From Weizmannia acidilactici (lineage in GTDB: Bacteria; Bacillota; Bacilli; Bacillales; Bacillaceae_C), in assembly GCF_008974225.1 (NCBI RefSeq), contig NZ_BKZR01000006.1:1-64000 (forward strand): a DNA stretch of 64,000 nt, given 5' to 3'. The notes beneath the pieces are model-generated. The model was not told the origin of the DNA. It ran no database searches and saw only the letters and a list, made by a program, of their open reading frames with translations. Shown here piece by piece: positions 17,382-26,031 of the stretch (positions are counted from its first letter, which is position 1; every line of letters starts with the position of its first letter). The translations under genes and the position numbers were made by a program.

Positions 17382-18176
17382 ATGGAAAATTATAAGTCTG
17401 AAGTTCCTGCTCTTGAAACAGCCATTAAAATTCTGGAATATTTAAGCCGCTACACAACAAAGGAACGTACTTTGTCCCAAATCTCTAAGAATTTAGATAT
17501 AAATAAAAGTACTTGCCATAGAATTTTAAAGGTACTGCATCACTTTCGTTATGTTTCGTATGATGAAGAATCCAAACAATATCATCTCGGATCGAATCTA
17601 ATTGTTCTGGGTGCCAGGGCTTCAGAATTTATTAATTACCTTAGGCTTGCCAGGCCTTATCTTAAGTGGGTGAATGAACAAACCCGGCTAACGAGTGTAT
17701 TGCTTGAACCTGTATCTGATAACCGTTTAATGTACATAGCCAAAGAAGAGGCTGATCTCCCTGATAATCCATTTCAGGTGACTGTTAAATTAGGACAGCA
17801 ATTCCCTTTAACCAGTGCTTCTTTTGGCAAATGCTACTTAGCTTTTACTCAAAAAGAAAAAATGAAAAAAATAGTCCAAAAAGTAAGCTTTAAACAATTT
17901 ACTGATCAATCTATTACAGATGTGAAAACTTTTGTAGAATCTTTAAATGAGGTAAGGAAAAAGGGGTATGCAGTAAGCTATGGGGAACACACACGTGATG
18001 TTTTTGGTGTCGCTGCACCGATATTCGGCCCTCACGGCGACGTAACAATGGTAATTGCTTGTATCGGGTTTGCTTCAATGGTCAGTGAAGAACATATTTC
18101 TTTCTGCGGGGAGAAATTAAAAGAAGCGTCAGAAAAAATAACAGAAGCAATCGGCGGGAGAAAACCCTGCCTTTGA
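17382..18176 (+). CDS. IclR-family transcriptional regulator
   Basis: 264 residues: an N-terminal winged helix-turn-helix (about 8-70, with LSQISKNLDINKSTCHRIL as recognition region) and a C-terminal ligand-binding domain (about 80-255, TRDVFGVAAPIFGPHGDVTM). AAAGGAG precedes ATG. Divergent from the six-gene catabolic operon and sharing its 280-bp control region, it most probably controls that operon, with the transported acid or its CoA ester as effector. Whether it represses or activates is not visible; the operator sits downstream of the promoter, which favours repression. Confidence 0.92.
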   Translation: MENYKSEVPALETAIKILEYLSRYTTKERTLSQISKNLDINKSTCHRILKVLHHFRYVSYDEESKQYHLGSNLIVLGARASEFINYLRLARPYLKWVNEQTRLTSVLLEPVSDNRLMYIAKEEADLPDNPFQVTVKLGQQFPLTSASFGKCYLAFTQKEKMKKIVQKVSFKQFTDQSITDVKTFVESLNEVRKKGYAVSYGEHTRDVFGVAAPIFGPHGDVTMVIACIGFASMVSEEHISFCGEKLKEASEKITEAIGGRKPCL

Positions 18177-18762
18177 TCAATTGTAAAGTTTCTTTTCATC
18201 ATGTCTATTTGCAAACTGTCTTTCATTTGCTTGATGAAGGGTTGTTCCAATTGGAAAATCAAGCTTTTTAGTCCTTCATTCAGTTTAAAGACATTTTTTC
18301 GATTTAAACATAAGGGGTTGTCCTAAAAGTCAGTAAACTGACCTAGGGGCACCCCCTTTTTTAAATGCAAGGTTGTGTTATTGAACATTGTTGATAATCG
18401 CGAAATGCGTGTTGCTCAGCATACGTCGCGGACCTCCCTGCTCAGGTGCGTCTGCTTTCGGGGGCCGGGCCAAGGTAAGCATCGCATTCGGGCTGGTTAC
18501 CAAGCCCATCACTTTCTGAAGCAAGCGGAAAAGAACCGCCTGCTTCAGAAAGAAAATCCGGAAATGGCGAAAACCCGTTGGGAAAAATATTTTATTTCGG
18601 CGGGTTTTCTTGTTTAAAAAAGGCTTTTACAACAGCCCCCACCCCTTTTTATACCAATTCCGGCATTTTTTCCAAATACGGGCAGAATGAAGGGCAAGTT
18701 TCACAATATTTAGAAGCAATATGTCATTCATACGCTTGCTATGAAAGGTAATTCAAAACAAT
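18177..18762. other. Intergenic region occupied mostly by repeat copy B
   Basis: No gene seen. The stretch holds the end of the iclR transcript and the MITE-like repeat at 18314-18640. The remaining 120 bp before the oligopeptidase stop codon are featureless. Confidence 0.6.
18314..18640 (+). repeat. MITE-like structured repeat, copy B (best preserved)
   Basis: The left end GGGGTTGTCCTAAAAGTC and the right end, read inverted, GGGGGCTGTTGTAAAAGCC are imperfect terminal inverted repeats of about 19 bp. The left end folds with GGGGCACCCCC into a hairpin. An internal hairpin has arms at 18512-18528 and 18536-18552, and a terminator-like hairpin (AAAACCCG/CGGGTTTT) lies near the right end. No ORF inside. 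Same element as 9978-10242 and related to the shorter hairpins at 2669, 26588 and 30305. Confidence 0.85.
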
Positions 18763-20574
18763 TTATGAATTCATTACTTCATCCGTCAGTCGGATAAATT
18801 CTTCAGCGTCTTTTGCCATGATTTCAATCCCGGCTGCCCAAAAGTCCGGTTTTGTCAGGTCTACGCCAAGGTGCTTCATGGCTAAATCTTCTACTTTCAT
18901 CCGTCCGGTATCGCGGAGCAAGGCGATGTATTTGTCTTCAAAGTTGTCCGGGTTCTTTAAGTATTCGGCGTAAATACCAAGGCTGAACAAATAACCGAAC
19001 GTGTAAGGGAAGTTGTAGAACGGCACGTCGTCAATAAAGAAGTGGAGTTTGCTGCACCAGAAATGCGGATGGTAGCCGGACAAAGAGTCGCAGTACGCTT
19101 CTTTTTGCGCGTTCACCATCAGTTCATTCAGCCTTTGCTTAGATACAACGCCTTTCGTACGCTCTTCATAGAAGCTTTTTTCGAACAGGAAGCGCGCATG
19201 GATGTTTAAAAACATCGCGGTGGCATTTTCCAGTTTCGCATTTAATAGCGAAATTTTTTCTTCCTTCGATTTTGCGTTCGCGACCGTTGCATTGCCGATG
19301 ATCGTTTCCGCAAAAGTGCTCGCCGTTTCAGCAACATTCATGGCATACTCGCGGTTTAATTGCGGCAAATCGCGCATCACATGGCTGTGGAAAGCATGGC
19401 CGAGCTCATGCGCCAAAGTGCTCGCATCGTTTATGGAGCCGGTGAAAGTCATAAAAATCCGCGATTCCTCAAACTCCGGCAAATTCGTGCAGTAGCCGCC
19501 CGGGCGCTTATTCGGCCGGTCTTCCGCCTCCACCCAGCGGTTTTCCAGCGCATGTTTGGCAAACGATGCTAATTTCGGGCCGAAAGAAGCGAAATTTTCA
19601 ATGACAAAATCGCACGCTTCGTCATATGTAAAGCGGGTCGGTTTCATATCCCCGAGTGCAACCGGTGCATCAACATCCTGCCAGCCCAATTTTTCCATAC
19701 CGAAAATTTTGGCTTTTTGGTTTAAAAAATTGATAAACGGCTGCTTGTTTTCGGCAACTGCTTTCCACATCGCATCAAGCGTTTCTTTCGACATGCGGTT
19801 ATATTCCAACGGTTCATCCAGGAAGCTTTCCCGGTTGTGGGTTTTTTGCAGCGTAATCCGGTAGCCGTCCAAGTGGTTGATCGTATCAGCAAAAATCGGG
19901 GCATATTTTTCCCAGGCCGCTTCCCAGTTTTCAAACAGCTGTTTGCGCACTTTTGGATCCGGGTCGGAATACATCCGGTTCATCGCCTGGCCGACCGATA
20001 ATTCCGTCGTTTTTCCTTCTTTATCCGTAAACGGGATCGTCATGGTGGAAACGGTTGTATCGTACAGTCGGCTCCACCCTGCCAAGCCGTCCTGGTTCAA
20101 ATCTGCAATAAGTTTTTCCTCTTCTTCCGACAACAGGCGTTTCCCTTCGTCGCGTGTTTCATTGAGGGCAAAGGAAACTTCACTTAATTCCTTGTCCTGC
20201 AAAAACTTTTTCCAATCTTCATCCTGGATGGAAACAAGTTTTTTCTGAAATGTCGTGGACAGCTTTTGCATTTCGCTGAACAAATCCATGACCTGCCCCA
20301 TAACAACATTCGCGTATGCATCATCCATGTAGGCATCGTGCCACATTTGCACGAACGTCGCGGACTGCCCGAGCCCCTTTCCGATCTCTTCCTTTTTTTT
20401 CAAGATTGCCTTAAACGGCTCCGGAGAAGGGTCTTTTGAAAAATCCCATGCATTCAGCAAGGTTTCGTATTCTCCAATTTCATCTTTAATTCCCTGCAAT
20501 TTTTTCTGCAGTTCCGGGGATTTCGTGCCGCCGGGAATAACAGCATCCAAATCCCATGTATCGATATATTTCAT
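18763..20574 (-). CDS. M3-family oligoendopeptidase (PepF-like)
   Basis: A 603-residue cytoplasmic zinc metallopeptidase that trims oligopeptides. Seen: the zinc motif in STLAHELGHAFHSHVMRD (HExxH) with the third ligand Glu about 25 residues later (NVAETASTFAETI), and the M3 C-terminal region HPHFWCSKLHFFIDDVPFYN. The frame opens at 20640, but the first 22 residues look non-coding, and AAAGGAG lies 10 bases before ATG 20574 (MKYIDTWDLDAVIPGG), the preferred start. A second, distinct M3 enzyme is encoded at 55286, so two paralogues occur in the window. Confidence 0.93.
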   Translation of the reverse strand: MKYIDTWDLDAVIPGGTKSPELQKKLQGIKDEIGEYETLLNAWDFSKDPSPEPFKAILKKKEEIGKGLGQSATFVQMWHDAYMDDAYANVVMGQVMDLFSEMQKLSTTFQKKLVSIQDEDWKKFLQDKELSEVSFALNETRDEGKRLLSEEEEKLIADLNQDGLAGWSRLYDTTVSTMTIPFTDKEGKTTELSVGQAMNRMYSDPDPKVRKQLFENWEAAWEKYAPIFADTINHLDGYRITLQKTHNRESFLDEPLEYNRMSKETLDAMWKAVAENKQPFINFLNQKAKIFGMEKLGWQDVDAPVALGDMKPTRFTYDEACDFVIENFASFGPKLASFAKHALENRWVEAEDRPNKRPGGYCTNLPEFEESRIFMTFTGSINDASTLAHELGHAFHSHVMRDLPQLNREYAMNVAETASTFAETIIGNATVANAKSKEEKISLLNAKLENATAMFLNIHARFLFEKSFYEERTKGVVSKQRLNELMVNAQKEAYCDSLSGYHPHFWCSKLHFFIDDVPFYNFPYTFGYLFSLGIYAEYLKNPDNFEDKYIALLRDTGRMKVEDLAMKHLGVDLTKPDFWAAGIEIMAKDAEEFIRLTDEVMNS

Positions 20575-20687
20575 CGGATGACAGCTCCTTTCTTGATTCC
20601 ATTTTACAAGGTTATGAAAAAAATACCAATATGGATTCATCCAAAAAAGGTACGGCCTTTGGAAGACCGCACCTGTAGATTAATTTC

Positions 20688-22028
20688 TCATTTCATCCAA
20701 GCCAATGAACCCATCGGATCCCATGGTTTTAGGACAATCGGTTCCTGTTCCCAGGCTTTTTGCAATTCATCCGGAAGATATTTTTTATCGACGACAATTT
20801 GATACGTATATTCGTCCATCCATGCATCGCTCATGACAAAGTAGCCGTTTTTGCCGACTTTTTCGCCCCAGCTGTTTTCAACTTTCCAGCGGTTCGGCCT
20901 GCCGTCCACGAGATTCACGCCTGTTAACACCATCGCATGCGTCATGACGCTGTCTTTGTAGTCGAGGCGTTCCGCTTTTGACATCCCGAATGGAAATCCA
21001 AACGCTATTTCAACATCATAAAGGGCTGTGTCCATGATCCCTTCATTCCGGTCTGAAGACTCCGCTACATCGCAGCCGAACCAGACGCTGCGGTTGTCCT
21101 TGAGTTGCCGGATCGCGAGATTTTTAAAAGTTTCCATATCCACATTTAAATACTTGATTGGTTTTCCGCCGATGACATTGCCAAGATACTGCACCGTATA
21201 TGTTTTCCCGAACGGTTTGTCTTTTGTCGGCGCATTGATGATGCTGACGTAATCATCGAGTGCAAACCCGACATATTTTTGGAAAAATTGTTGCGGTGTG
21301 ATGCCTTGTTCCCGGTGGAAAACTTTGTCGGTATCCCGGAATTCAAAATCAAATGTTTTTGGCGGTTCACCAAGTGTAAAGACGAGCAGCTTGTAAATTT
21401 CAGCAAGCATACCTGTTTTTGCCTGCCGCAAATCTTCTTCCGATCTGCCTTCCGCATACATTTTGCGGAGAACCATCGCATCTTCGCGCAGCTTGGCGTT
21501 TAAAAGCGGGTTGAGTTCGCGTGAGTTACTGCTGTTGTATGTTTCCGGCATGACCTGCTTCGGTACGGCGCCGTACTTTTGAATCAACGAAACGAGCATA
21601 TCCCACTGTCCGCCATCCTGCTGCGGGGTTGCAAGCAGCCAGGAAACGAGCCTACCTTCCAAAGGCTCATCTGCCGTTTCAATAATGCTTTCCAAAAAGT
21701 AATTGGCTTTTTCGAATTTGTCCCAGAAAAATGTATAGTTTTGCGAAAGCTCGAAGTCTTTTAATTTGAACTGTGCGTTTAATTTGTGGGTAAACGTGTT
21801 TAAGGCCGCAAACATCCAACAGCGGCCACTTTGCTTCTGGTTCGTTACTTTTCCGGTTTCAATTTCGTGCGAGAATACGTGATTCATGGACACGAACGAA
21901 TCATTGTTGATCGTTGCGGCCTTGATCCCGTTTTTCATGACCGCATCCCGGATCACTTTGCTTTGCGGTACTTCACGGATTTGTCTGGAAAAGCTTTCCG
22001 CCATCCCCGGCGTAATTTCCCTTGCCAT
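20688..22028 (-). CDS. pepC: Aminopeptidase C (bleomycin hydrolase family)
   Basis: A 446-residue cytoplasmic papain-like exopeptidase. Seen: the catalytic Cys in SGRCWMFAALNTF (residue 70), His in VMTHAMVLTGVN (about 363) and Asn in WKVENSWGEK (about 384). The C-terminus ends PMGSLAWMK, close to the usual pattern of the family. The frame begins at 22046, but AAAGGGAG sits between that ATG and ATG 22028 (MAREITPGMAESF), which is the better start. It neighbours an M3 peptidase, making a small peptide-utilisation pair on one strand. Confidence 0.95.
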   Translation of the reverse strand: MAREITPGMAESFSRQIREVPQSKVIRDAVMKNGIKAATINNDSFVSMNHVFSHEIETGKVTNQKQSGRCWMFAALNTFTHKLNAQFKLKDFELSQNYTFFWDKFEKANYFLESIIETADEPLEGRLVSWLLATPQQDGGQWDMLVSLIQKYGAVPKQVMPETYNSSNSRELNPLLNAKLREDAMVLRKMYAEGRSEEDLRQAKTGMLAEIYKLLVFTLGEPPKTFDFEFRDTDKVFHREQGITPQQFFQKYVGFALDDYVSIINAPTKDKPFGKTYTVQYLGNVIGGKPIKYLNVDMETFKNLAIRQLKDNRSVWFGCDVAESSDRNEGIMDTALYDVEIAFGFPFGMSKAERLDYKDSVMTHAMVLTGVNLVDGRPNRWKVENSWGEKVGKNGYFVMSDAWMDEYTYQIVVDKKYLPDELQKAWEQEPIVLKPWDPMGSLAWMK

Positions 22029-22119
22029 ATAAACGCTCCCTTTCATTTGTGTTCCTTTCCATTATACGCCCAATTCTGTAAGAAAGACTATTTTGCAGTT
22101 TGGAAAGGAAAGGAGTATC

Positions 22120-22705
22120 CTTTAAATTCCTTTGATGTGAGTATCTTCCTCCAAAGGCGCGGTTCAGCGGATGGCCATTACCTTCGTACCCGATCATAAT
22201 GCCGATCAAAATCCGCTGATGGACCGTGCGTTGCTGCAGCCAGCATCATATTTCCTGCATAAATACCGGCATTAAGCATTGACCATTCTGTTAAATCCCG
22301 ATCGATGCAGATAAAGGCCGCAACCGGTGCATTGAAAAATTTGAAATTATTTCTCCGCCGTTCTTCCGGCGGGATGCCCGCTTTCCCTTTGATTTTTTCA
22401 TAAGTACGGTTCATCTGTTCCTAGACCGATTCCGGCCAGCCGGTCGGTTTCGGCATATCTGAATCATCCTGCGGTTCACTTGCATCATAAGCTTTTAGAT
22501 AAGCATCACGCAGCTTTTCCATCACTTCTCCGGCCGCGACATACACTTCCCACGGCTGCGAATTAGCCCATGACGGAGATTTTTCGCATCATCCAACACT
22601 TCCCAGTAAAAGTTCTTTCGGCACTTCCTGATCTGTAAACATCCGAACCGATTTCCGTTTATCAAATAATCCGTTATTTCCGCCAGCACTCCATCTTTTG
22701 AGAGT
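22120..22705 (-). pseudogene. Nitroreductase-family protein remnant
   Basis: Pieces in several frames rebuild an FMN-dependent nitroreductase: SVRMFTDQEVPKELL, then SWANSQPWEVYVAAGEVMEK, DMPKPTGWPESV followed by a stop, NNFKFFNAPVAAFICIDRDL, GIYAGNMMLAAATHG, and MIGYEGNGHPLNRA in another frame. At least two frameshifts, one in-frame TAG and a probable internal deletion. The C-terminus runs close to the pepC start. Confidence 0.7.
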
Positions 22706-22932
22706 TAAAATTGAACTTTTTCACATATTTTTATTTTAGCCGATGGAAAGAAAAAAGTAATAGAATGTGCATAGAATCAATATATAATATTGTCTCATCA
22801 ACTTTTCAGTTTCAAAATCTTATCTTTTCTTATTATGCTGATCACGATGGATTGTTTTAAGCGGATCCTAATTAAGAGTACTTTGAAGTAACTGGGATGA
22901 CAACGACAGTATCCCCATCCCTTTACGTAGAA

Positions 22933-23037
22933 TCAGCAGAAACTATAGAATAATCGGCGGACCTCTCTTAAAAATCAATGGTAACTTCAAAAATATCAGC
23001 GGTAAGGTACGGGAAATCAGCGAAAGGCAGAAAAAAC
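22933..23037 (+). repeat. Five-unit degenerate tandem repeat, exact 21-bp period
   Basis: Units start at 22933, 22954, 22975, 22996 and 23017 with TCAGCAG, TCGGCGG, TCAATGG, TCAGCGG and TCAGCGA. Spacing is exactly 21 bp, two helical turns, while the second half of each unit varies but stays A-rich. The block at 5970-6037 is a relative in the opposite orientation. Confidence 0.75.
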
Positions 23038-23083
23038 AGGGAACAGAGGGCCTCACTTTTTGCATCGGGACAAAGAAAAACCC

Positions 23084-23121
23084 GTAGAAGAAGCAATCCT
23101 CCCGACGGGTTTTCTTTTTTT
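23084..23121. terminator. Bidirectional terminator downstream of PTS EIIA
   Basis: AAAACCCGT/ACGGGTTTT hairpin with T-runs on both strands, just past the EIIA stop codon. Confidence 0.65.
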
Positions 23122-23142
23122 GGAATAACACCAACCAATTCT

Positions 23143-23454
23143 TTATTTTTCTAACCTTTTGTACATCTCAATCATTTCTTTTACCAGTTCCGAAATGGTT
23201 TCGGCGCTCATGAGCTGGTCTTCGGCATGCATGAAGAGCATCGAGAATTCTACTTTATTACCGCTTGCTTCCTGCTGGATCAAGGAAGAGTGGACTTTGT
23301 GCCCTTCGACGAAATATTGCCAGGATTCCTGCAATCTTTGTTCCGCCAATTCAAAGTCCCTGTCTTTTGCCGCATAGAGCGCTTCCATCACCAAACTTTT
23401 GGCCATGCCGACATTACTGATAATCTGAAATCCAATCATATTCATATCTGTCAT
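23143..23454 (-). CDS. PTS lactose/cellobiose-family EIIA component
   Basis: A cytoplasmic phosphocarrier that receives phosphate from HPr and passes it to EIIB. A three-helix protein with the active-site His in LFMHAEDQLMSAETI. About 103 residues from ATG 23454 (MTDMNMIGFQIIS). A GTG at 23481 is also in frame but lies against GAAGGG. It belonged to an operon whose EIIC is now broken, so it either serves another EIIB/EIIC pair or is drifting. A paralogue is at 33693. Confidence 0.85.
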   Translation of the reverse strand: MTDMNMIGFQIISNVGMAKSLVMEALYAAKDRDFELAEQRLQESWQYFVEGHKVHSSLIQQEASGNKVEFSMLFMHAEDQLMSAETISELVKEMIEMYKRLEK

Positions 23455-23501
23455 TTGTTCTTGTCCCAATATGAGTGTCACACCCTTCGTTCGTCATTTT
23501 A

Positions 23502-24245
23502 TTAATCTTGCAATTCCGGCTGGCCGCTGAAACCTACTTCTTTTGCTTTTTCTTGAGCTTGGGCTTCAGCTTCTTCCTGTTCGTTTTTATATGCCAAGCG
23601 GTCTGCCGTTTTAAAGAAAGGATAGTAAATCGCCATTGAGATAAAGATTTGGACAACATTCAACACTGCGCCTCTCCAGCCGCTGACAAGGAATCATGCG
23701 ATGACCGGCGGGGTTGTCCATGGAATGTTTGTGCCGTTTGTGTACGGAACCAAACCAGATGCCATTGCAAAATATGCAACGACGCACAATACAAGCGGTG
23801 TAAGGATAAACGGAATGATCATGATCGGGTTTAATACGATCGGCATCCCGAAGATAATTGGTTCGTTGATTCCAAAGAACCCAGGTACGATGGCTAGTTT
23901 TCCTAATGCTCTATATTGGCTCGATTTCGACGCGAACAAAAGCAGCAAGGCCAAGCCGAACGTGCCGCCGAAGCCGCCGATTTTCATAAAGTTTGAATAA
24001 AATTGATAGTTTACAATGTGCGGCAGTGCTTTTCCTGCTGCGAATGCTGCTGCGTTGTCGGCTGTTAATGCCAACCAGATCGGCTGCATGATACCGCCGA
24101 CAACGTTCGAACCGTGGATCCCGAAGCTCCAGAGTAAAGCTTCAAAGACGGTAATGATCAATGTTGCCGGCAATGTTGCGCCAAACATCGACTCGAAGTT
24201 TCGGATATTTCCCTGCGTAATCTGGCCGCCCATATTACGATCGCA
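23502..24245 (-). pseudogene. PTS cellobiose-type EIIC, truncated and with a nonsense codon
   Basis: The C-terminal half of a membrane sugar permease: FGIHGSNVVGGIMQPIW, GGFGGTFGLALLL, NEPIIFGMPIVLNPIMIIPF. After PPVIA a TGA (where GGA would be expected) interrupts at 23694; the same frame then continues FLVSGWRGAVLNVVQIFISM to EKAKEVGFSGQPELQD and a stop at 23502. The N-terminal half is gone: at about 24240 the text switches to a plus-strand regulator fragment. The intact paralogue is at 34068. Confidence 0.8.
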
Positions 24246-24524
24246 TGCAAAAGGATTAAAGAAGGTTTTGTCATCGAAACGCTTGAGCACGGATTATCTG
24301 GAAAATATCCGTTTGAAAAAATGGTCGCCGAAGAAATTGTTTACGAAGTGGAAAAGTTGACAGGCCTGGAATTTCCGGAATCGGAAATAGATTACATCAT
24401 CATCCATCTGCTTGGAACGAAATTAATTCATAAAGATAATTTGGACCATTACTACAAAGGAAAAGGTATTGCCAATTGTACATTTTTTCCCGGTATCCGA
24501 AAAATGTGGTATCCTTATGTATAG
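24240..24524 (+). pseudogene. PRD (BglG/LicR-type) regulator fragment
   Basis: The open frame gives RIKEGFVIETLEHGLSGKYP, FEKMVAEEIVYEVEKLTGLE and SEIDYIIIHLLGTKLIHKDN, typical of a PTS regulation domain of a transcriptional activator or antiterminator. No DNA- or RNA-binding domain and no further PRD. Its 5' end abuts the broken EIIC of the opposite strand, so a deletion or inversion joined the two. Presumably the former regulator of the wrecked PTS locus. Confidence 0.7.
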
Positions 24525-24549
24525 AAATTCTGTACCGGGGTGAGTATCG

Positions 24550-24735
24550 ATGAGCGAAGAAAAAGATTATGAAACAAAGGGCTATGATACGAGCATTGTA
24601 TATGATTACAAGGAAATGCCCGATATCCATCCGGGACGCTGCGATAACTGCGGCTACAGCCATTTTAAATCTTCGGTCAAACATGGTGTGTTCCTGCGTG
24701 AATGCCGCCGGTGCGGAATGAAAAAAAGCATCTAG
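24550..24735 (+). CDS. Small protein with two CxxC pairs (zinc-ribbon-like)
   Basis: 61 residues. The C-terminal half carries CDNCGYSHFK and CRRCGMKKSI, two CxxC pairs that could bind one zinc ion; the N-terminus is acidic and Tyr-rich. GGGGTGAG precedes ATG. It ends 10 bp before the PP2C-like gene and may share its transcript. Not recognised; a nucleic-acid or protein-binding zinc ribbon is only a guess. Confidence 0.65.
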   Translation: MSEEKDYETKGYDTSIVYDYKEMPDIHPGRCDNCGYSHFKSSVKHGVFLRECRRCGMKKSI

Positions 24736-24745
24736 GAGCATATCC

Positions 24746-25576
24746 ATGAAAATATTAGAGGTATTTTTAGAGGGAAAAACGGCGGACCCGCTGCTTTGCG
24801 AGGATGCATGGATTGTCACGGAACATTTTGCCGCAGTGATTGACGGCGCTACGGCGAAAAGTGCACTTGTTATTGACGGCATGGCAACGGGAAAATTCAT
24901 TGCCGAACAAATCAAAGCGGCAGTGGAATCCGTAGAGAATCCGGATTTGGATTCTGAAGCGTTTGTCCGGCTGATTGAATCGCATTTATACGAGCAGTAT
25001 AAAGCACGCGGACTGCTTGGAGAAATGCAAAAAGATCCGAACAAAATTCCGGCGGCAAGCATGGCCGCGTACAGCAGATACCGCCGTCAAATCTGGCTGT
25101 TCGGCGACTGCCAGGCATTTGCCGGAAAACGGTATACGAACTTTAAACCGGTCGACCGGCTGATCAGTATGGTCAGGAAATATTATATTGAATATGCGCT
25201 GTTGAATGGAAAAACGGAAGCAGATTTTCTGGACGAAGACGGCGGCCGGAGCGCGATCCAGCCGCTTTTGCACATGCAGCAGGCATTCCTCAATTCCGAA
25301 ATGGATTCACCTTTTTCGTATTCAACGATCAGCGGATTCGGGTATAAAATGGAAGATGCTAAAGTAATACCCGTTCCGGCCGGTGTCCAAGAAGTCGTGC
25401 TTGCCAGCGACGGATATCCTGAACTATTCCCTGATTTAGCGGCAACAGAACGTTATTTAAAGGAGGCACTGGCGGAAGACCCGCTTTGCTACAAAAAAAT
25501 CATTTCGACAAAGGGCATTGAAAACGGCAGGATTTCTTTTGATGACCGATGTTATTTAAAGATTGGGATAGACTAG
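24746..25576 (+). CDS. PP2C-like phosphatase-fold protein
   Basis: 276 residues. PP2C-type signatures at expected places: DAWIVTEHFAAVIDGATAKS (metal Asp-Gly), IWLFGDCQAFAG (GD motif), EVVLASDGYPELFPDL (metal Asp) and SFDDRCYLKIGI (terminal DD). No membrane segment or sensor domain. Substrate unknown: either a Ser/Thr phosphatase or a divergent family member. Ten bases behind the small zinc-ribbon gene, so likely cotranscribed. Confidence 0.7.
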   Translation: MKILEVFLEGKTADPLLCEDAWIVTEHFAAVIDGATAKSALVIDGMATGKFIAEQIKAAVESVENPDLDSEAFVRLIESHLYEQYKARGLLGEMQKDPNKIPAASMAAYSRYRRQIWLFGDCQAFAGKRYTNFKPVDRLISMVRKYYIEYALLNGKTEADFLDEDGGRSAIQPLLHMQQAFLNSEMDSPFSYSTISGFGYKMEDAKVIPVPAGVQEVVLASDGYPELFPDLAATERYLKEALAEDPLCYKKIISTKGIENGRISFDDRCYLKIGID

Positions 25577-26031
25577 GTGTCGGGTTGCACGCATATGAAA
25601 ACCACTTTTTTACAGTTTCTGGATATCAGGGCGGACAACCGTTGCACAATGAAAGATTTTTTTACAAATGGTCTCCAGGTTTTCGTAAAGCCCATTTGTA
25701 AAATTTTTTCTCCTTTTGGTCGTATGGCTTCATATGGATCATTCGCTGTAAATCATCACCCCATTTCATCTTTACATGCTCCATAAATGACAGCTTTGCT
25801 AAAATTCTTGCCGCAACATGCCTTTAAGCAAATTACGCATATCCCTTTGCCTGTAAAAAGAGCTTGATGAGACTGCCAAAACCGAACTCAGCAGCCCCAC
25901 TGCCCCTTTCCATGAAATATTTTTGCCATTATACCCTTAAAAAACTGTTTCAGAAAGATTTATTTTACTAAGCATTCAAAATACATGATATACTAATACA
26001 AAGAACAATGGTGCAGTAAGGGGGCAACCGC
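25577..26031. other. Intergenic stretch, possibly holding an old gene fragment
   Basis: The minus strand around 25665-25785 gives MEHVKMKWGDDLQRMIHMKP, YDQKEKKFYKWALRKPGDHL before a stop, which looks protein-like but has no clear ribosome site or recognised family. Nothing else supported. The signal peptidase promoter presumably lies near 25980-26010. Confidence 0.3.

Larger units (their letters stand above)
22706..23142. other. Intergenic region with the main 21-bp repeat array
   Basis: No coding signal. Contains the phased repeat array (22933-23037) and a terminator hairpin (about 23084-23121). Confidence 0.6.

Noticed and set aside
25665..25785. Protein-like minus-strand frame (MEHVKMKWGDDLQRMIHMKP...)
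   Set aside because: No ribosome site, no recognised family, and it ends after 40 codons; kept only as a remark under the intergenic entry.
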